A stretch of 64,000 nt of DNA. Source: Agelas oroides. Its lineage: Eukaryota; Porifera; Demospongiae; Agelasida; Agelasidae. How positions within the stretch are numbered: the stretch's first letter is position 1; every line of letters begins with the position of its first letter. The notes below the pieces were generated by a model, which saw nothing but the letters and a program-made list of their open reading frames with translations, ran no database searches and was not told where the DNA came from. This document shows, piece after piece, positions 1 through 11,134 of this stretch. Location: the NCBI GenBank assembly GCA_949130485.1, contig OX422193.1:3888871-3952870 (forward strand). The letters run 5' to 3'. The translations under genes and the position numbers were made by a program.

Positions 1-94
1 GGAAATCAAGAGGGCACATACCTACCTCCACAACACACAAAATACACACCATCATAGCCCATTAAGTATCATACTCTCCTATATGCACAAACTA

Positions 95-510
95 CTGGGG
101 GAATGTACAACATTGTGGGGCAAGCGTGAGCAAGCAATACACTGGAGGCATTGAACTATTATGCAGCTAAAGCTTTACCAGTGAAGTATCAAGTCACTGC
201 ACACATGCATGACATGTAGCTAAAACAAGGTTTGTAACTCTACTGTCTACAAAGTAGTTAATAGCTTAGAGAAACTTTTCATGGTTGCAGAGACAAGTTT
301 GTCATGTAATGAAGCCGTCTGTCCTACCAGTACGCAGCTAGTCTGGCTGCTGTATACATAAGCTTTGTCTGAACACAGCCTGGCATGCAAAGTCCTTACT
401 TAGAGACATAGCAGAGGGAAGTTGGCTGTCCTTCCTGGCTGTCTTTCTTTACGCTCACGCTAGCTGGCTGCTAAGTTGTACGAAAATCTTACTTACGCAG
501 CTTTGTAACG
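95..510 (-). mobile_element. Helitron fragment (family B-like), 3' end at 95
   Basis: Read on the minus strand, this ends with the terminal module seen in the 27-38 kb island: a CTCACGCTTGCCCC block, the hairpin AATGTTGTACATT, then CCCCCAG followed by T. The final CCAG is one base from the usual CTAG. Internal stretches match the copies at 32400-33123 and 33139-34082, for example the 'agattttcgtacaacttag' block near 475. The TCTGTCGTACG 5' terminus is not visible, so the 5' limit near 510 is approximate. No coding capacity is seen. Confidence 0.6.
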
Positions 511-1003
511 TAATGACAAAATACCTGGATGGCCTGCAGATTGTTGTGGTTGTGACAGAGATGACAGGAACGAAGCAAATTGGTTTTCTGAAAGCAGAGT
601 GATTTAACTAACAAAGAGACTGATTACTTTCGATAAACTTTGAACTATTTTGAAATATGTTCTTGTACTTTTGATAGCTGCAGCTGAGATAATAAAATAT
701 CATAGAAATTATTAGAATGTTAATTCTTATACCTTCCTTGGTAAAGTTCTGTGTAGGTTGGAACTTGAATATTCAGATATGCTAGCGATTTCGATCCTAC
801 CTGGCTCGGTGTAGGCCCGGATCGGATTTCCTGTGACACTGGCGGCCCTGCTGAGGAAGGGTCTGGTCCAATGCTAAACATGGATTTGTATCGGGCAGCT
901 TAACTAAGTACCTGCTAACCACTACTGTGTTTGATCACAGCTTTCACACTAGTGCAGTACAAGGTGCAAAGTTATTCAGAGCTGTGCCAATCACAACTAT
1001 AGC
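511..1003. other. Non-genic stretch
   Basis: I see no exon, RNA gene or clear element here. Short pieces near 840-870 resemble a dispersed motif ('gagg.agggtctggtcc') that recurs near 1800 and 6395. The last eight bases (996-1003, ACTATAGC) are the left target-site duplication of the next element. Confidence 0.4.
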
Positions 1004-1709
1004 TAGTGATGTCGGAGTAAAAATTAAAATTTGTGTGTCACAACAGCAACCTTTATTTTTGAAAAGAGCATGAAACGACGATTCCAACGGTACCCATATC
1101 AATGGGATTGAATGAAGACAGCAAGCGTTACGGTCTTCGAAATGTAACTGGTTTGCCAAAATTTTCTACGTCATTTTAGCGCAATATTCCGGTCACTACT
1201 TTTCCAGAAGCGACTGTAAGTCCAATCAGAATGAAACTCGCTGTGAAGGATAGTCTGTACCCATTCAGTGCAATGAAGGTTGTTCCTTTTAGATATCTAG
1301 TACAATCTTTGTACTAGGCTTGATAAATACTTAAAAAACGGCATTTTTTGGCCATAAATAGTTGCATTTCTGGAGAAGTTGGAGGAAGGTTTCAATCAAA
1401 AACCTATACCGTCCCATTGGGCAAATAATCGTATACAGAATTGTACCTTTGTTGGGTATTGAAGTAGCTGTGAGCAGCATCACAAAATCTGTTAATACTT
1501 CAAAAATTTGCAGAAAAGTAATGAAATGTGACAGAAAATTGTGTGTATTTTTGATCGACGCATATATTTTTAACAAAGCTGTGCAAGCAAATATTCCCAA
1601 CGTTCTAAGGAATCTCTGTACCCAATTTGATGTAAGTACGTTAAGGTATTGTGGAGAAAAGGCCGGTGTAGAAGAAAATTTTCACAGTTTTGGAAACTCT
1701 GACATCGCT
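1004..1709 (+). mobile_element. hAT-like MITE, copy 1, with 8-bp TSD
   Basis: A 706-bp element starts TAGTGATGTCGGAGT and ends ACTCTGACATCGCT. It is flanked by a perfect 8-bp direct repeat, ACTATAGC, at 996-1003 and 1710-1717. An 8-bp duplication is typical of hAT and P superfamilies, but the terminal repeat is not a canonical hAT CAGGG type, so the superfamily is inferred. A close copy in the opposite orientation lies at 3144-3855. A reading frame of about 120 codons (1362-1763) is kept open in both copies. Confidence 0.75.
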
Positions 1710-1763
1710 ACTATAGCCACTGACCAGCTTGTATTACACCCCCAATTATCTGTGGGGTGTTAG
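1362..1763 (+). CDS. Unrecognised ORF inside the 8-bp-TSD element
   Basis: This 133-codon frame runs just past the right end of the element. The homologous frame in the inverted copy (3115-3480, minus) is also open for 121 codons. The two translations share blocks such as NTSKICRKV and FNKAVQ, and several differences are conservative (R/K, I/V). That could mean past protein selection, or a captured exon, or simply young copies. I recognise no domain. There is no start context or terminator to support independent expression. Confidence 0.25.
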   Translation: MHFWRSWRKVSIKNLYRPIGQIIVYRIVPLLGIEVAVSSITKSVNTSKICRKVMKCDRKLCVFLIDAYIFNKAVQANIPNVLRNLCTQFDVSTLRYCGEKAGVEENFHSFGNSDIATIATDQLVLHPQLSVGC

Positions 1764-2028
1764 ATACAAATGCATGTTAGGCATTGGACCAGATCCTTCC
1801 TCAGGGTAGGGTCTTGCCACGTGAGACTAATTAAACACAGCTGGCACGGTCTCTTCCCGTGGTAGTGGGGAAGGCTTCTAACGTCACTTAGGTAAGGCGC
1901 TGTGTTCAGTTGTATACCGAGCCACTTACGGAGACTGTATACCGAGCCAACGAAGACAGAGGTGTTCACCACACTTATAAACCAGAGGAAAAAAAAAGTA
2001 CACCTAGTGCATTCCCTGGCCCCAGCTC

Positions 2029-2057
2029 TAACCCAAACCCTAACCCTAACCCTTAAC
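2029..2057. repeat. Interstitial telomere-like CCCTAA tract
   Basis: Three to four degenerate CCCTAA units sit in a non-genic spacer. Similar short CCCTAA pairs or triplets occur inside the TTAA-flanked repeats near 12165, 14517 and 52449. The tract is too short and internal to be a telomere. Confidence 0.7.
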
Positions 2058-2599
2058 CATTTAGCCAACAAGCCACAACAGACAACCAGCGCACTGTCCG
2101 GTCTAAGTACCGCTTTCTGCAGCATGCAGTTGAGCGCATGCGTAAGGAGCCAGTGCAAATTAACCTTCCAACCTCTGACGTCACCACATGGAGTTGGGTC
2201 AACTTAGCGACTTCCATTTACTAGCGGATTCGATCCTTCGCCATGAAAACGATCCGTCTTTGGTGTAGGTATTCCATCAAGAAAAATCACTGGCTGTCAG
2301 GATGATGTATAATTTTTCAACACTTCTAGAACATTTTACATATTTCAGAAGTTGGGGTGTCGGGTGGGGGAGCACCAACACTGCTACGCACATCATAGCT
2401 CTCGTTTGTCGAGGCAAGGCTCACATAATTATGTAAATTGTGTCTTTTCCTAATGCGTGGGGGTCGTTGAGGGAGAGGAGGGGTGGGGGGGTGATGGCCA
2501 CTTATCCTTAGTTATGCTATTTGTGGGGGTGGGGCTAAATAGTTCGGGAGATCCAAGTATTAATTGTTCATGCTGGCACGTTAGATTAGCAGTGGGGCT

Positions 2600-2665
2600 A
2601 AGTTGGGGGGGGGGGGGGGGGAGGGGGGGGAGTCAGGGGTGGGGGGATGGGCAGGGCTTGAGGTG
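2600..2665. repeat. G-rich tract with quadruplex potential
   Basis: The plus strand has many G runs of four or more, one of them about 17 bases long, separated by one to four other bases. This is compatible with G-quadruplex formation. No gene is adjacent. Confidence 0.7.
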
Positions 2666-3143
2666 GGTGTGGGGCTAAATAGTAGGGGGAGGGGCTACGG
2701 TTAACAGAATCTAAACTATTTGTACGGGGCATGCAAGGCGTTACCGAGAGGAACAGCCTGAATTGGCTGTTTGGCGTCTCTTCTGTAGTGTTGACGCTGT
2801 CATCCTGCGTCTGGGGAGGCTCCGATAGTATCTCCGGGGAGGTGAGTGGGGTGCGTTCCTCGATGTAAATCTCCCTGGACCGTAGTTCGTATCTCGGGGG
2901 GGTTCATTAAAGCTCACCGGCTGCACCGTACCCAACTCCATGTGGTGACATCACAATTTGTAACGTTTATTCCTTGCGCATTGCGCGCGCGGATCGAAGA
3001 TGGAACTGGATCCAGACATGTTAATTGGACCCAAGAAGCTGAGAGGTAAACTTTCACTTACAGCTTGCTATAGTTTTACGGGTCGTGGTTTTATACTTAT
3101 AGTTACTCTGTGAACTAAGGCAGCATAATTTCTGGACCTGAAG

Positions 3144-3855
3144 TAGTGATGTCAGAGTTTCCAAAAGTATGTAAATATTCTTCTACACAGGCCATTTCTC
3201 CACAATGTCTTAATGTATTCACATCAAATTTGATATAGAGGTTCTTTAGAGGCTTGGGTATATTTCCTTGCACAGCTTTGTTAAAAATATCTGCCTCAAT
3301 CAAAACTACACACAATTTTTTGTCACATCTCGCTACTTTTCTGCAAATTTTTGAAGTATTAAGACATTTTGTGATGCTGCTCACAGTTACTTCAATATTC
3401 AACAAAGCACAACCAGTTCTGTATACTAGAGTAGTTGTCCAATGGGATGGTACAGGTTTTTGATTGGAACCTTGCTCCAACTTCCCCGGAAATGCAACTA
3501 TTTATGGCCACAAAATGCCGTTTTTTAAGCATTTATCAAGTCTAGTGCAAGGATTATACTAGATATCTAAAAGCCACAACCTTCATTGGACTGAATAGGT
3601 ACAGACTATCCTTCACAGCGAGTTTCGTTCTGATCGGGCTTACAGCGGCTTCCGGAAAGGTAGTGACCGGAATATTGCGCTAAAATGACGTAGAAAAAAT
3701 TTGGCAAACCGGTTACATTTCGAAGACCGTACCGCTTGCTGTATTCACCCAATCTCATTGATATGAGTACCGTTGGAATCGCCATTTTATGCTCTTTTCG
3801 AAAATAAAGGTTGTTGTTGTGATAAACGAATTTTGATTTTCACCCCGACATCGCT
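3144..3855 (-). mobile_element. hAT-like MITE, copy 2, with 8-bp TSD
   Basis: This is the inverted 712-bp sister of 1004-1709, with the same TAGTGATGTC / GACATCGCT ends. Its own perfect 8-bp duplication is ACCTGAAG at 3136-3143 and 3856-3863. Having a different duplication from copy 1 shows separate insertion events. The conserved internal frame lies at 3115-3480 on the minus strand. Confidence 0.75.
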
Positions 3856-3863
3856 ACCTGAAG

Positions 3864-5242
3864 AGGTTCAGTACTTTTTTCATGCCTTTTTTCTAGTTTG
3901 TGAGCTGAATAATATTATACCTACAGTGCAACAGCTAGCTAGCTGTAACTCCTGGTTATAGAAGTAAATGTTCATCTACATGCTGTATGAGTTACTAGTC
4001 TAGTCTTTCTTGCTCAGGTCTAGCTTCGCCAGTCTAGTGAGCCATGCACATATAGTAAGTTCTAGTTTGCATGTGATGAACTAAATGTTTACCTACAATC
4101 TGAGTACAAGGACAAATTTTGTGTGAGCATCTTGGGGTACGGTATCACTTGACCGCATTATGTAAGATACTAGAAACTTGTCCCTCGCAAGTCATGCAAA
4201 ACAGTTGCTAGAAGGCATGCAGCAAAACAAAACACCAGAAAAATCATATAGTCTGTATTGTGTCCAAAGATGTTGTGCAACATTTAATAAGAATGCTGAA
4301 CTCTAGCATACATAGACTATTTTCAGAGAAAACTGCTTTTGCAAAACAATCATGCACAGTGCAATCTGTCGAACTGTACTCCCAAAGTAGCCTCATTGCC
4401 ATACTTTCTAAAAGCACAAAATGTCTCATGTTATGAGTATTGTCAAATGGAATGGTGCTTACTACACAAAGAAAAATCTTGATCTCAAAATGCCGACGGT
4501 TTAGTGCTTGTGCATCATGATTCACAAAAGATCAAGAAGGCCGTAAACTTTATTGGCCCAGTGGTAACAAGGTACTAGACACATTCTCTACGATTCAATA
4601 TATGACAATCTGTTGCTTATGCCATGCTAACATAATAAGCCTTCTGCAATCCGATTGAAGCTCTCAAATTCAAGAGTGGCTCCGTCCCAAGTGACAAAAA
4701 TGTCACTCAGAACACCAGACCCTCTTTATACACATACGTGAAGGTTTGGGCACGAGACTACTGTTCCTGGTACATCCAAACTCTGTCCTCTGAGGCACTC
4801 TTGCACGTGCTTACAGTCAAACAAGAAGAACATTTAGCATCTTCTTAGGTTACCTTGCTCCTCCCTATCACAAAAGCCTCTCTGCCCCCAGTTTCCATGA
4901 CTATGTTCTCGTTTGGGGTACAGTGTGTGTCAAATTTCTTCACAAACTAGCACAAGCCTGATGCTAAGACACTTATCCTGGTTTCTATCCAACTTTTAAT
5001 ATGCTGCTTGCAGTTTCTGCTCTGGAAACACCAATGATGCGTACATGACTACTTGCCCTGAGTTAGGCTTGCAGCCTAACTCATTTCCAGGCTCCACTAA
5101 TAAGCTTGCAATAAATCAAGTGAGGATACACTGAGAGTCTGGGAAGGAGGCTACACTTTGTCATAGTAACCCACAAAAACATGAGGAATCCTGTCTAACT
5201 GGGACCTTAGTCTTACAAGGGGTAGTCACTTATATGTCTCAT
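3864..5242. other. Non-genic stretch
   Basis: No convincing gene or element is seen. A short GAGCATCTTGGGGT block near 4122 matches the right end of the repeat at 5402-5990 and is probably a solo fragment. A piece near 4735-4755 matches a short TAGTCTCGTG-type dispersed motif. Confidence 0.4.
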
Positions 5243-6378
5243 GTCTGACGCCTAGGCGTGAGTGACTCCCCGAGCATTTTGCCTAGGCATGAATGACTCC
5301 CCCCTGACGCGAATGACTCACCTGGGTAATTCACTAACTACCAATGTTCGTGGAGTCACTCACGCCTGGGTACTAATGTATTATGCACGCACGGAGAAAA
5401 GTTACACCCCAAGACGCAAATTTTTAATAGTGGGATTAGGGAAGAACATGATATAAGTTACTACACAGTCCAGAGGAAGCGTTGGACATCCAATCTGACT
5501 GGATATTCGTTAATGGCATGGTGTAATTAGCCCAGGAATGACAGTTTGGTGCACCAACAAGCTTCTCTTCACCAGCTACACCACCCTCATCCCTCACAGC
5601 GACTCCACAAGCGATTTTCCCGCTTACGTGACGTCACACGTTCACTTGCATACGTACAAGATCATTGCTACGTGTATTGAGCGCGCTACTGTGCTTCGGA
5701 CTGATAATACGCGTGTAACGCGCGAGTAGGTAGCAGGTGAAGGCGTGCCTTTGCTATTCACGTTTGATAAGCTGATGTCTGGCTCCTCCCTTGAGGGTAA
5801 AGCTTTTTTAAAAAGCCACAAAACTCTGAACTCTAAAGCCTTCCACTTCAGGTCTGGTAGCTAAATAGCAGTGAACTTTTCTTTTGCTAAAGCCTACTAA
5901 CAAAGCTTTTGTAGTACTGAACTCTAAAGGGTTGGAGCCAAGGTAAACCTGTAGCACTAACCTCTTATGAGCAACTTGGGGTGTGGTTAATTTTAATGCA
6001 ATAATATTATCACAAAGTAATCTTTTGCAAGGCCTGCATGCTTAAGATTCTGCAGCTAAGAGACATGTAGGCACAATGTGCTGTAGATTAAATGTACATG
6101 CAGTTGCTGTCTCAGTGGGTGAGTATCGACACACAGTGTACTGTCGGTGTACTGTCGCTTGTAGTGCATTCACCTTTAGACGGAGTGTTGTACATGTTTA
6201 TTTTCTTGTTTGGAAATTCAAACATTGTGTTATTTGGAAAATCATTGCCCATCAGTTTTGTACCAGCGTATCATCCCGGTCATAGGGGAGTCATTCCCGC
6301 CAGGGGGGAGTCATTTTCGCCTTAGGCGTCAATGACCAGGGAGTCACTCACGCCAGGGAGTCATTCACGCCTCTGACA
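5243..6378. repeat. Inverted clusters of a GGGAGTCAYTCACGCC motif
   Basis: The left cluster (5243-5365) and right cluster (6275-6378) each carry about four variants of a roughly 20-bp unit around GAGTGACTCCC. The two clusters are mainly inverted relative to each other. Together they bracket the dispersed repeat at 5402-5990. This may be an unclassified foldback element. No flanking duplication is evident, so the borders are approximate. Confidence 0.45.
5402..5990. mobile_element. Dispersed TIR repeat (second copy at 58533-59183)
   Basis: The ends read ACACCCCAAGACGC on the left and GCAACTTGGGGTGTGG on the right, an imperfect terminal inverted repeat. Nearly the whole internal sequence recurs at 58533-59183, including a TGACGTCA palindrome, a CG-rich 'gcgcgctac' block and 'tggctcctcccttgagggtaaag'. 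It has no protein-coding capacity that I can see, so it is a non-autonomous element of unknown superfamily. Confidence 0.65.
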
Positions 6379-6849
6379 CCGGCACCTATGCTCAGGGTAG
6401 GGTCTGGCCACGCGAAACTAGTGCTTACTGGTCAACGCGCGATTTCCCGTGTGTACTAGTCTCACTCCCATGACTGTGGTTTTTGGTCTGGGACAAAGAC
6501 TGGACAAGACGTCTACACAAGGGACAGCAGCCGGGCAGTGCTGTCGGAACATCTTTACTGACCAGGGTACGCTGAGCGTTCGTAAAGCTCCGCGCTAAAA
6601 TTACACTTGAACCGTTATCAATTTGGAACCCAATGAAATAGCACACTTCACACAAGTATAATCATTAATCAAGATTGCTGACTCAGCACAACCAAGGAAG
6701 CGCTCAATAGTCACCAGACCCTTTTCTTCGTGAGAGAGTGGGGTGTGGGTACGAGACTAGGAAACCGCGGTCCAGAGGTGGCAGGATGCGATCACATGAT
6801 GGCGACTACATTCCAAGGCCAAGACGGTGGCGTAGGAACCATAGTGGCC

Positions 6850-6869
6850 GTAGCGGCTTTGGCCGCTAC
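6850..6869. repeat. Perfect GTAGCGGC hairpin (also at 9958-9977)
   Basis: An 8-bp stem, GTAGCGGC / GCCGCTAC, encloses a TTTG loop. The same stem with a TATG loop occurs at 9958-9977, with shared flanks ('cgtag', 'acactttt'). It looks like a conserved terminal hairpin of an unclassified short repeat. Confidence 0.55.
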
Positions 6870-6895
6870 ACTTTTAGCCAGAAAATCATATCCTG

Positions 6896-6898
<3 letters not shown>

Positions 6899-6940
<42 letters not shown>
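6899..6940. repeat. (ATT)n microsatellite
   Basis: About 14 ATT units. On the minus strand this is (AAT)n. It lies just downstream of the LINE relic at 7068-8675 in that element's orientation, so it may be the LINE's 3' tail. Confidence 0.85.
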
Positions 6941-7067
6941 GCCACACACCACGATAGGTGCAAAGGTATAAAACATATACAAACAGATAAATTTTATAAA
7001 AGTAGAATTAGTTAGAACACATAAATAAAACCTCATCATTTAGATGTACATTCAGTTTAGGAAAAAG

Positions 7068-8675
7068 CCTAACGTCTTGGATCAAAGAGGCACAGAGGCA
7101 GTCTTGATCTGGGTAGGACTTCAAGTGTTGATGACCATAGATTGTAGCCACAACCAGTATACACTAGATTACGACATTCCCTGAAGACATCTATGAGGAG
7201 TCGAGACTGTGACTTTTCAGCAGAGATGAGTAGTGTGTTAGATCATGGAAATAACATTGTTATACAGGCTACGTAAGCCAGGAACCATATCTGTGTGACG
7301 GTGACGAGGGAGTGACCAAATCCTGCGCAAGATATTGTTAAAAGTGATCTCAAGAAATCGCAGTTCAGATGAGGATGATAGCCACAGAGCAGATCCATAT
7401 AGGGAAAGACAGAAAGTTTGAAGCAGCTTTGTTTTCGTTAAAGGGTCACAGCAGGAGAAAGTATGCAGCATGGAATTAGCTTTACGACAGAGGTTCTTCT
7501 TGATGGAGATGATGTCTTCATTGTCTGAGAGATCATGGGTCAGGGTGTGACCTAAGTGTGTCACAGACTTGCAAAGCTCAAGTTCATGACCTAAGAATGA
7601 AAACTTAGCTTGGTTACCAGCACCACACCTAGCAAATCTAATAAGCTGTGTTTTTGTGGCATTGAATACCAAACTGTGAGAAGAAGCAAAGTGCGAACAG
7701 GTGTCAAGCATATGGCGAAGAGCAGAGGGAGAGGGAGCAAGAAGCGCAACATCATCAGCATAGCATACTGCACCCACAGAGTGGTGATTCCAAAAGCAGC
7801 CAACACCAGTCTTCTCAAGCTCTGTTAAAAGATCGTCCATATATATTGTAAACAGTATAGGTGAGAGAACGCCTCCCTGGCGTACACCATTAGTAACAGG
7901 AAACTTGCTTGAGTAACAAGTATTCCACTTAACAGTAACTTTCTGACAAGAGTACCAAGTAAGAAGAGTCCTTACAATACAGGGAGGCAAATTTCTCTTA
8001 AGTAGCTTCTCAAAAAGAACAGAATGATCAACTCGATCAAATGCCTTGCTTGCATCCAAGAAGCAGCCAAAGACATCAGTGTCATTAATATTGTAACGAG
8101 CAATTACATTCTTTATTAGACCAGTACAAAGATCTGTTGATAACCCCTGCTTGAATCCAAACTGAAGAGAAGAAGTGGCAAACGCTGGTTTGTGCTCAAT
8201 CAAAATATACCATTCAAAAACTTTACTAAGTGTGGGTGCTAAAGTAATGGGCCGGTAACTATCTGAATTAGATGGATCTTTCCCTGGCTTGAGAATTGGT
8301 TTAAGAATACAGTCACGAAGATATTCAGGAATATAGCCATGAAGTAGCATGGCAGTGATTAGATGAGAGTTGAGTCCCATCAGATTTGTCACGTTTGAGG
8401 TGAGACAGCCTCAGATACCGTATCTGCAGAAACAGAAGTTAATAGGAGTTCATCACAGGAAAGCGAGTTTTCAATATTGGCTAGCAGATGAGAGCGTGAG
8501 TCCAGAGAAGTGCCGGAATTTAGAAGGTCACAAAGCTTAGCTGAAAATGCAGGAGAGATGTCAGCATCACTAGAACATCCATCAACAATAGGTGCACTGG
8601 ACCCCCGGCCTTTAGAAGACAAGGTGATGCTACGTACCTCTTTCCAAAAGTCTCTATGACTGGATAACTGGCTAT
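7068..8675 (-). pseudogene. LINE reverse transcriptase relic, 5'-truncated
   Basis: The 384-codon frame at 7238-8392 has non-LTR RT motifs in order: FLDASKAFDRVDH (palm aspartate), GVRQGGVLSP, and YADDVALL (catalytic YADD). The pre-RT part is in another frame (8389-8622, including FWKEVRSI further upstream near 8650), and a short LKRDKSDG block in a third frame links them, so at least two frameshifts lie near 8370-8395. Another frameshift near 7240 moves the C-terminal tail into a new frame ending near 7068. No endonuclease domain remains. Clade is probably Jockey/CR1-like. The copy is dead but its RT core is intact. Confidence 0.88.
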
Positions 8676-8689
8676 TAGTTACTTACACC

Positions 8690-9090
8690 TCAGCAGCCTC
8701 TTCGTTTCAGCAATCTCGTATGCAGTTACAAGCGTGCATTTCCGCTTGAAGTTCACTGTCATAAACTTGCCGGCGGACAACAAATTTATGTTCTTACTGA
8801 TTTCCACAGATTGAGACAGTTAATTGGGAAGGTTTGAGAAAGAGGCTAGAATATTATATACCCTTGAAATAAGGTTTTGTTTTGTAGCCCTAAAGTGCGC
8901 ACTTTTGGCAGCGTTCGCACGGCACAACGTGGCCTCTACACTACAACTTTGCTTCCTACGCCTATGCAAGAAGTGTGGAGGCACGACTCTAGGGACGAAG
9001 TCGCGATGGGCACAACGGGCGTGTATGGTTTCTGACAAGGTTGAAGATGTTTGGCAGTTAAAATTGCCTCCTGTGACTGGAAACTTACTA
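8690..9090. repeat. Dispersed repeat, copy 1 of a three-copy family
   Basis: The blocks 'cagcctcttcg', 'gaggctagaatat' and 'ggcctctacact...gcttcctacgcctatg' recur in the same order at 10025-10790. The 3' part of that second copy recurs at 17940-18190. There is no coding evidence. The open frames in the copies are short and not conserved. Confidence 0.6.
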
Positions 9091-9229
9091 TGAGGTGAGT
9101 CATAATAACCAATTTTGACTAGCCAGATAACCTCAGCTTAGTCGAAAACCCTATGCACCCTTTGTGACTTGGCCCACAGAGCGATCCTGTAGCTAGCATC
9201 CACGATTCTTGCCCTTGCAATGTCATCCG

Positions 9230-9623
9230 AGAGCACACTAATTGTCGCTACATCGTGACGTCATGTCCTCCCTCCCCCGACCACAGTCTATGGAGCGTAA
9301 GTACAGCGAAGCACGTTGCGAGCTCACTGTGTCAATGCATAACGCATCCGCTTATCCGCTTCAGTGAGCTATAGGTCTTGTTGAGACCTTGCGCATTGTT
9401 AGTAGGAATGTGAAATCACTTAGTGCGCTCGTGAGAAAGGAGCACACAAACTGCTCCCCTGTACTTATGCTCCATAAACAGCGGCCATTTCCGCCAATCA
9501 AAATGGCGGCATAGTAATAATCCGGAATTCCGTCCGCTATAAGGTCTATTTGGGCCGTTGTGACATTATTAGCTGCCTTTTGTACCGTAGTTCCTGAGAG
9601 TCATCCACTCGCGCTCAACAGAC
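9230..9623 (+). promoter_or_regulatory. Candidate promoter / 5' UTR
   Basis: A consensus CRE (TGACGTCA, 9256-9263), a CCAAT box (9494-9498), a YY1-like AAAATGGCGGC (9500-9510) and a GCGGCCATTTCCG block (9481-9493) lie within 400 bp upstream of an ATG in good Kozak context (9624). YY1-like sites near transcription starts are common in animals. No TATA box is obvious. The segment lies between dispersed repeats, so the motifs could be chance matches inside repetitive DNA. Confidence 0.4.
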
Positions 9624-9654
9624 ATGGAGATGCTTGACATGAACGTGACAAACG
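9624..9654 (+). CDS. Candidate first coding exon (MEMLDMNVTN)
   Basis: The context 'cagacATGG' is followed by ten codons and a splice donor (G|GTGAGA) that leaves phase 1. Phase 1 is what the next host-gene exon at 39422 requires. Joined to it, the text would read NVTND-CNST, with two N-glycosylation sequons on the outside face. The needed intron of about 29.8 kb is long, so the exon may belong to another gene or be spurious. Confidence 0.35.
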
Positions 9655-10024
9655 GTGAGAAAGAACATTGATTAATGTATCTAGCTAAGGCCACTATTTC
9701 TTGCAAATTAGTTTGTCATCCCCTGCCCGCACGCTTTTTGCGGACCCGTTTTACTGGCCTTTAGGCCAGGTATTTAAAACTAAATTAGTTTTCGTACCCG
9801 CAGGGCCAGAAATTGATGTATGTCTCAAGGTCTTACAGACAGACAGATACGCTAAACTCACTGAATAATACATTAAGGGCGCAGCTCCACAACTCAGGCC
9901 CGCAACTCAGACCTTTATTCCGTCACGCAGTGGCGAATTAAGGAACCGTAGCAGCCGTAGCGGCTATGGCCGCTACACTTTTTAGCCCGCCATAAATTAA
10001 TAATACTAATCTACTATAAGTTAA

Positions 10025-10790
10025 CAGCCTCTTCGTATGCAGTTAAATGCGTGCATTTTCGTCAAACTGTTGCTGGTGGGACGGCCTTAGCACAAGGCCA
10101 ATGCGCTTCGGTGAAATTGGTCTACTGTATCTCTGTGTTTTATGTGCTAGCTTATTATTTAGTATTCATTTATGCATTTGTCTCAGGGCACATACTTTGT
10201 ACTAGCTGCATAGCTACTTATGTTGTCCTTGCATTCAACTCTTGATGTACAATGCAAAATTTTCACAAAAAATAGTAATAAAATAAAAATAACATAGAGT
10301 ACTGGAAGTGACGAAAAGCTGGGCAGTCTCCAGGGAACGAAGACAAATTTATAATCTTAAGATTCCCACAAAAATTAAGCATTAAGGTCTGAGAACGAGG
10401 CTAGAATATTTGAAAAAGGCTTTATTTTGCATGCAGTCTAAACGCTCGCGGCAAAATTATCCCCTATAACATTTCTCGCCGCTCTTCCCACGCACAACAA
10501 GGCCTCTACACTCCTTATTTGCTTCCTACGCCTATGTGTTGACATGCAATCAGCAACAAAAAAGTTCGAAACACGCCCCGCATGCTTCTGCCACACTCGC
10601 CTACAGTTTAGTTTCTTTCGAACTGCATGCTTGCTGGTATGTCAAGTACATATTTTGTGGACAGTTGTCAACGCCAAGATTGTATTTATTTCAGGCGGTA
10701 GCAATGGGTTTGCAGTCAGACGCAGAAATGTCCTGTTCTAGCCGTTCCGGGAACAGACCTTTCCCACTAACATCAAAATATGTACGGAAT
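10025..10790. repeat. Dispersed repeat, copy 2
   Basis: This is homologous to 8690-9090 in its left half. Its right half ('cgcatgcttctgccacac', 'gtggacagttg', 'gaaatgtcctgttctagccgttcc') is homologous to 17940-18190. It includes a splice-acceptor-like 'tatttcag' before GCGGTAGCAATGG at 10698. Confidence 0.6.
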
Positions 10791-10792
10791 CC

Positions 10793-11134
10793 GTGAGTTT
10801 CTTCGACACCGCTGTGGAGCTGTTAGATGAACGTGTCTTGTGTGCACCAACGGTGTGTGGTGACTACGAAGTGTCTACTAACATCGTAAGTTCTGGCCGA
10901 GTACAACTTACAGCGGTGTGCACCAACCCAAAGTGTCTGTCGTGGACTACCACTGTTGCAAATGCCGATGCTGGAAGTCTGGATCGATGTCTAGGCAGCT
11001 CGGTATTTCCCCTGTACACGAAGCAGCAGCCGTCTGAACGTAAGCTACGTTTCACGATGGAGAATTTGCTCAAGCACGCGATCCGAGGCACCCCAGGCGT
11101 TACGTCACGTATACTGCATTCCATTGCGTCTTAA
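10793..11134 (+). CDS. Unrecognised 113-codon ORF
   Basis: The frame begins inside the repeat copy above and ends at TAA 11132-11134. It has a cysteine pair (CTNPKC) and a basic C-terminal part. I do not recognise the family. It may be a DNA-binding remnant of a transposon, or it may be non-coding. No intron signals or conserved second copy support it, because the 17.9-kb repeat copy lacks this part. Confidence 0.2.
   Translation: MSFFDTAVELLDERVLCAPTVCGDYEVSTNIVSSGRVQLTAVCTNPKCLSWTTTVANADAGSLDRCLGSSVFPLYTKQQPSERKLRFTMENLLKHAIRGTPGVTSRILHSIAS

Larger units (their letters stand above)
1718..3135. other. Spacer between two inverted MITE copies
   Basis: About 1.4 kb separates two elements that lie in opposite orientation. 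It holds a telomere-like CCCTAA run (2029-2057), a long G-rich tract (2600-2665) and no ORF I recognise. The two flanking elements each have their own, different 8-bp duplication, so this spacer is host DNA between two independent insertions and not the body of one large transposon. Confidence 0.6.

Noticed and set aside
2029-2057. True telomere or chromosome end
   Set aside because: Only three to four units, flanked on both sides by ordinary sequence, and similar short runs occur inside transposons in this window.
996-3863. A single 2.9-kb foldback transposon with inverted arms
   Set aside because: Each arm has its own terminal repeats and its own, different 8-bp duplication, so these are two separate insertions.
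8824-9093. 89-codon plus-strand ORF as a gene
   Set aside because: It lies within a dispersed repeat whose second copy (10390-10540) does not keep the frame.
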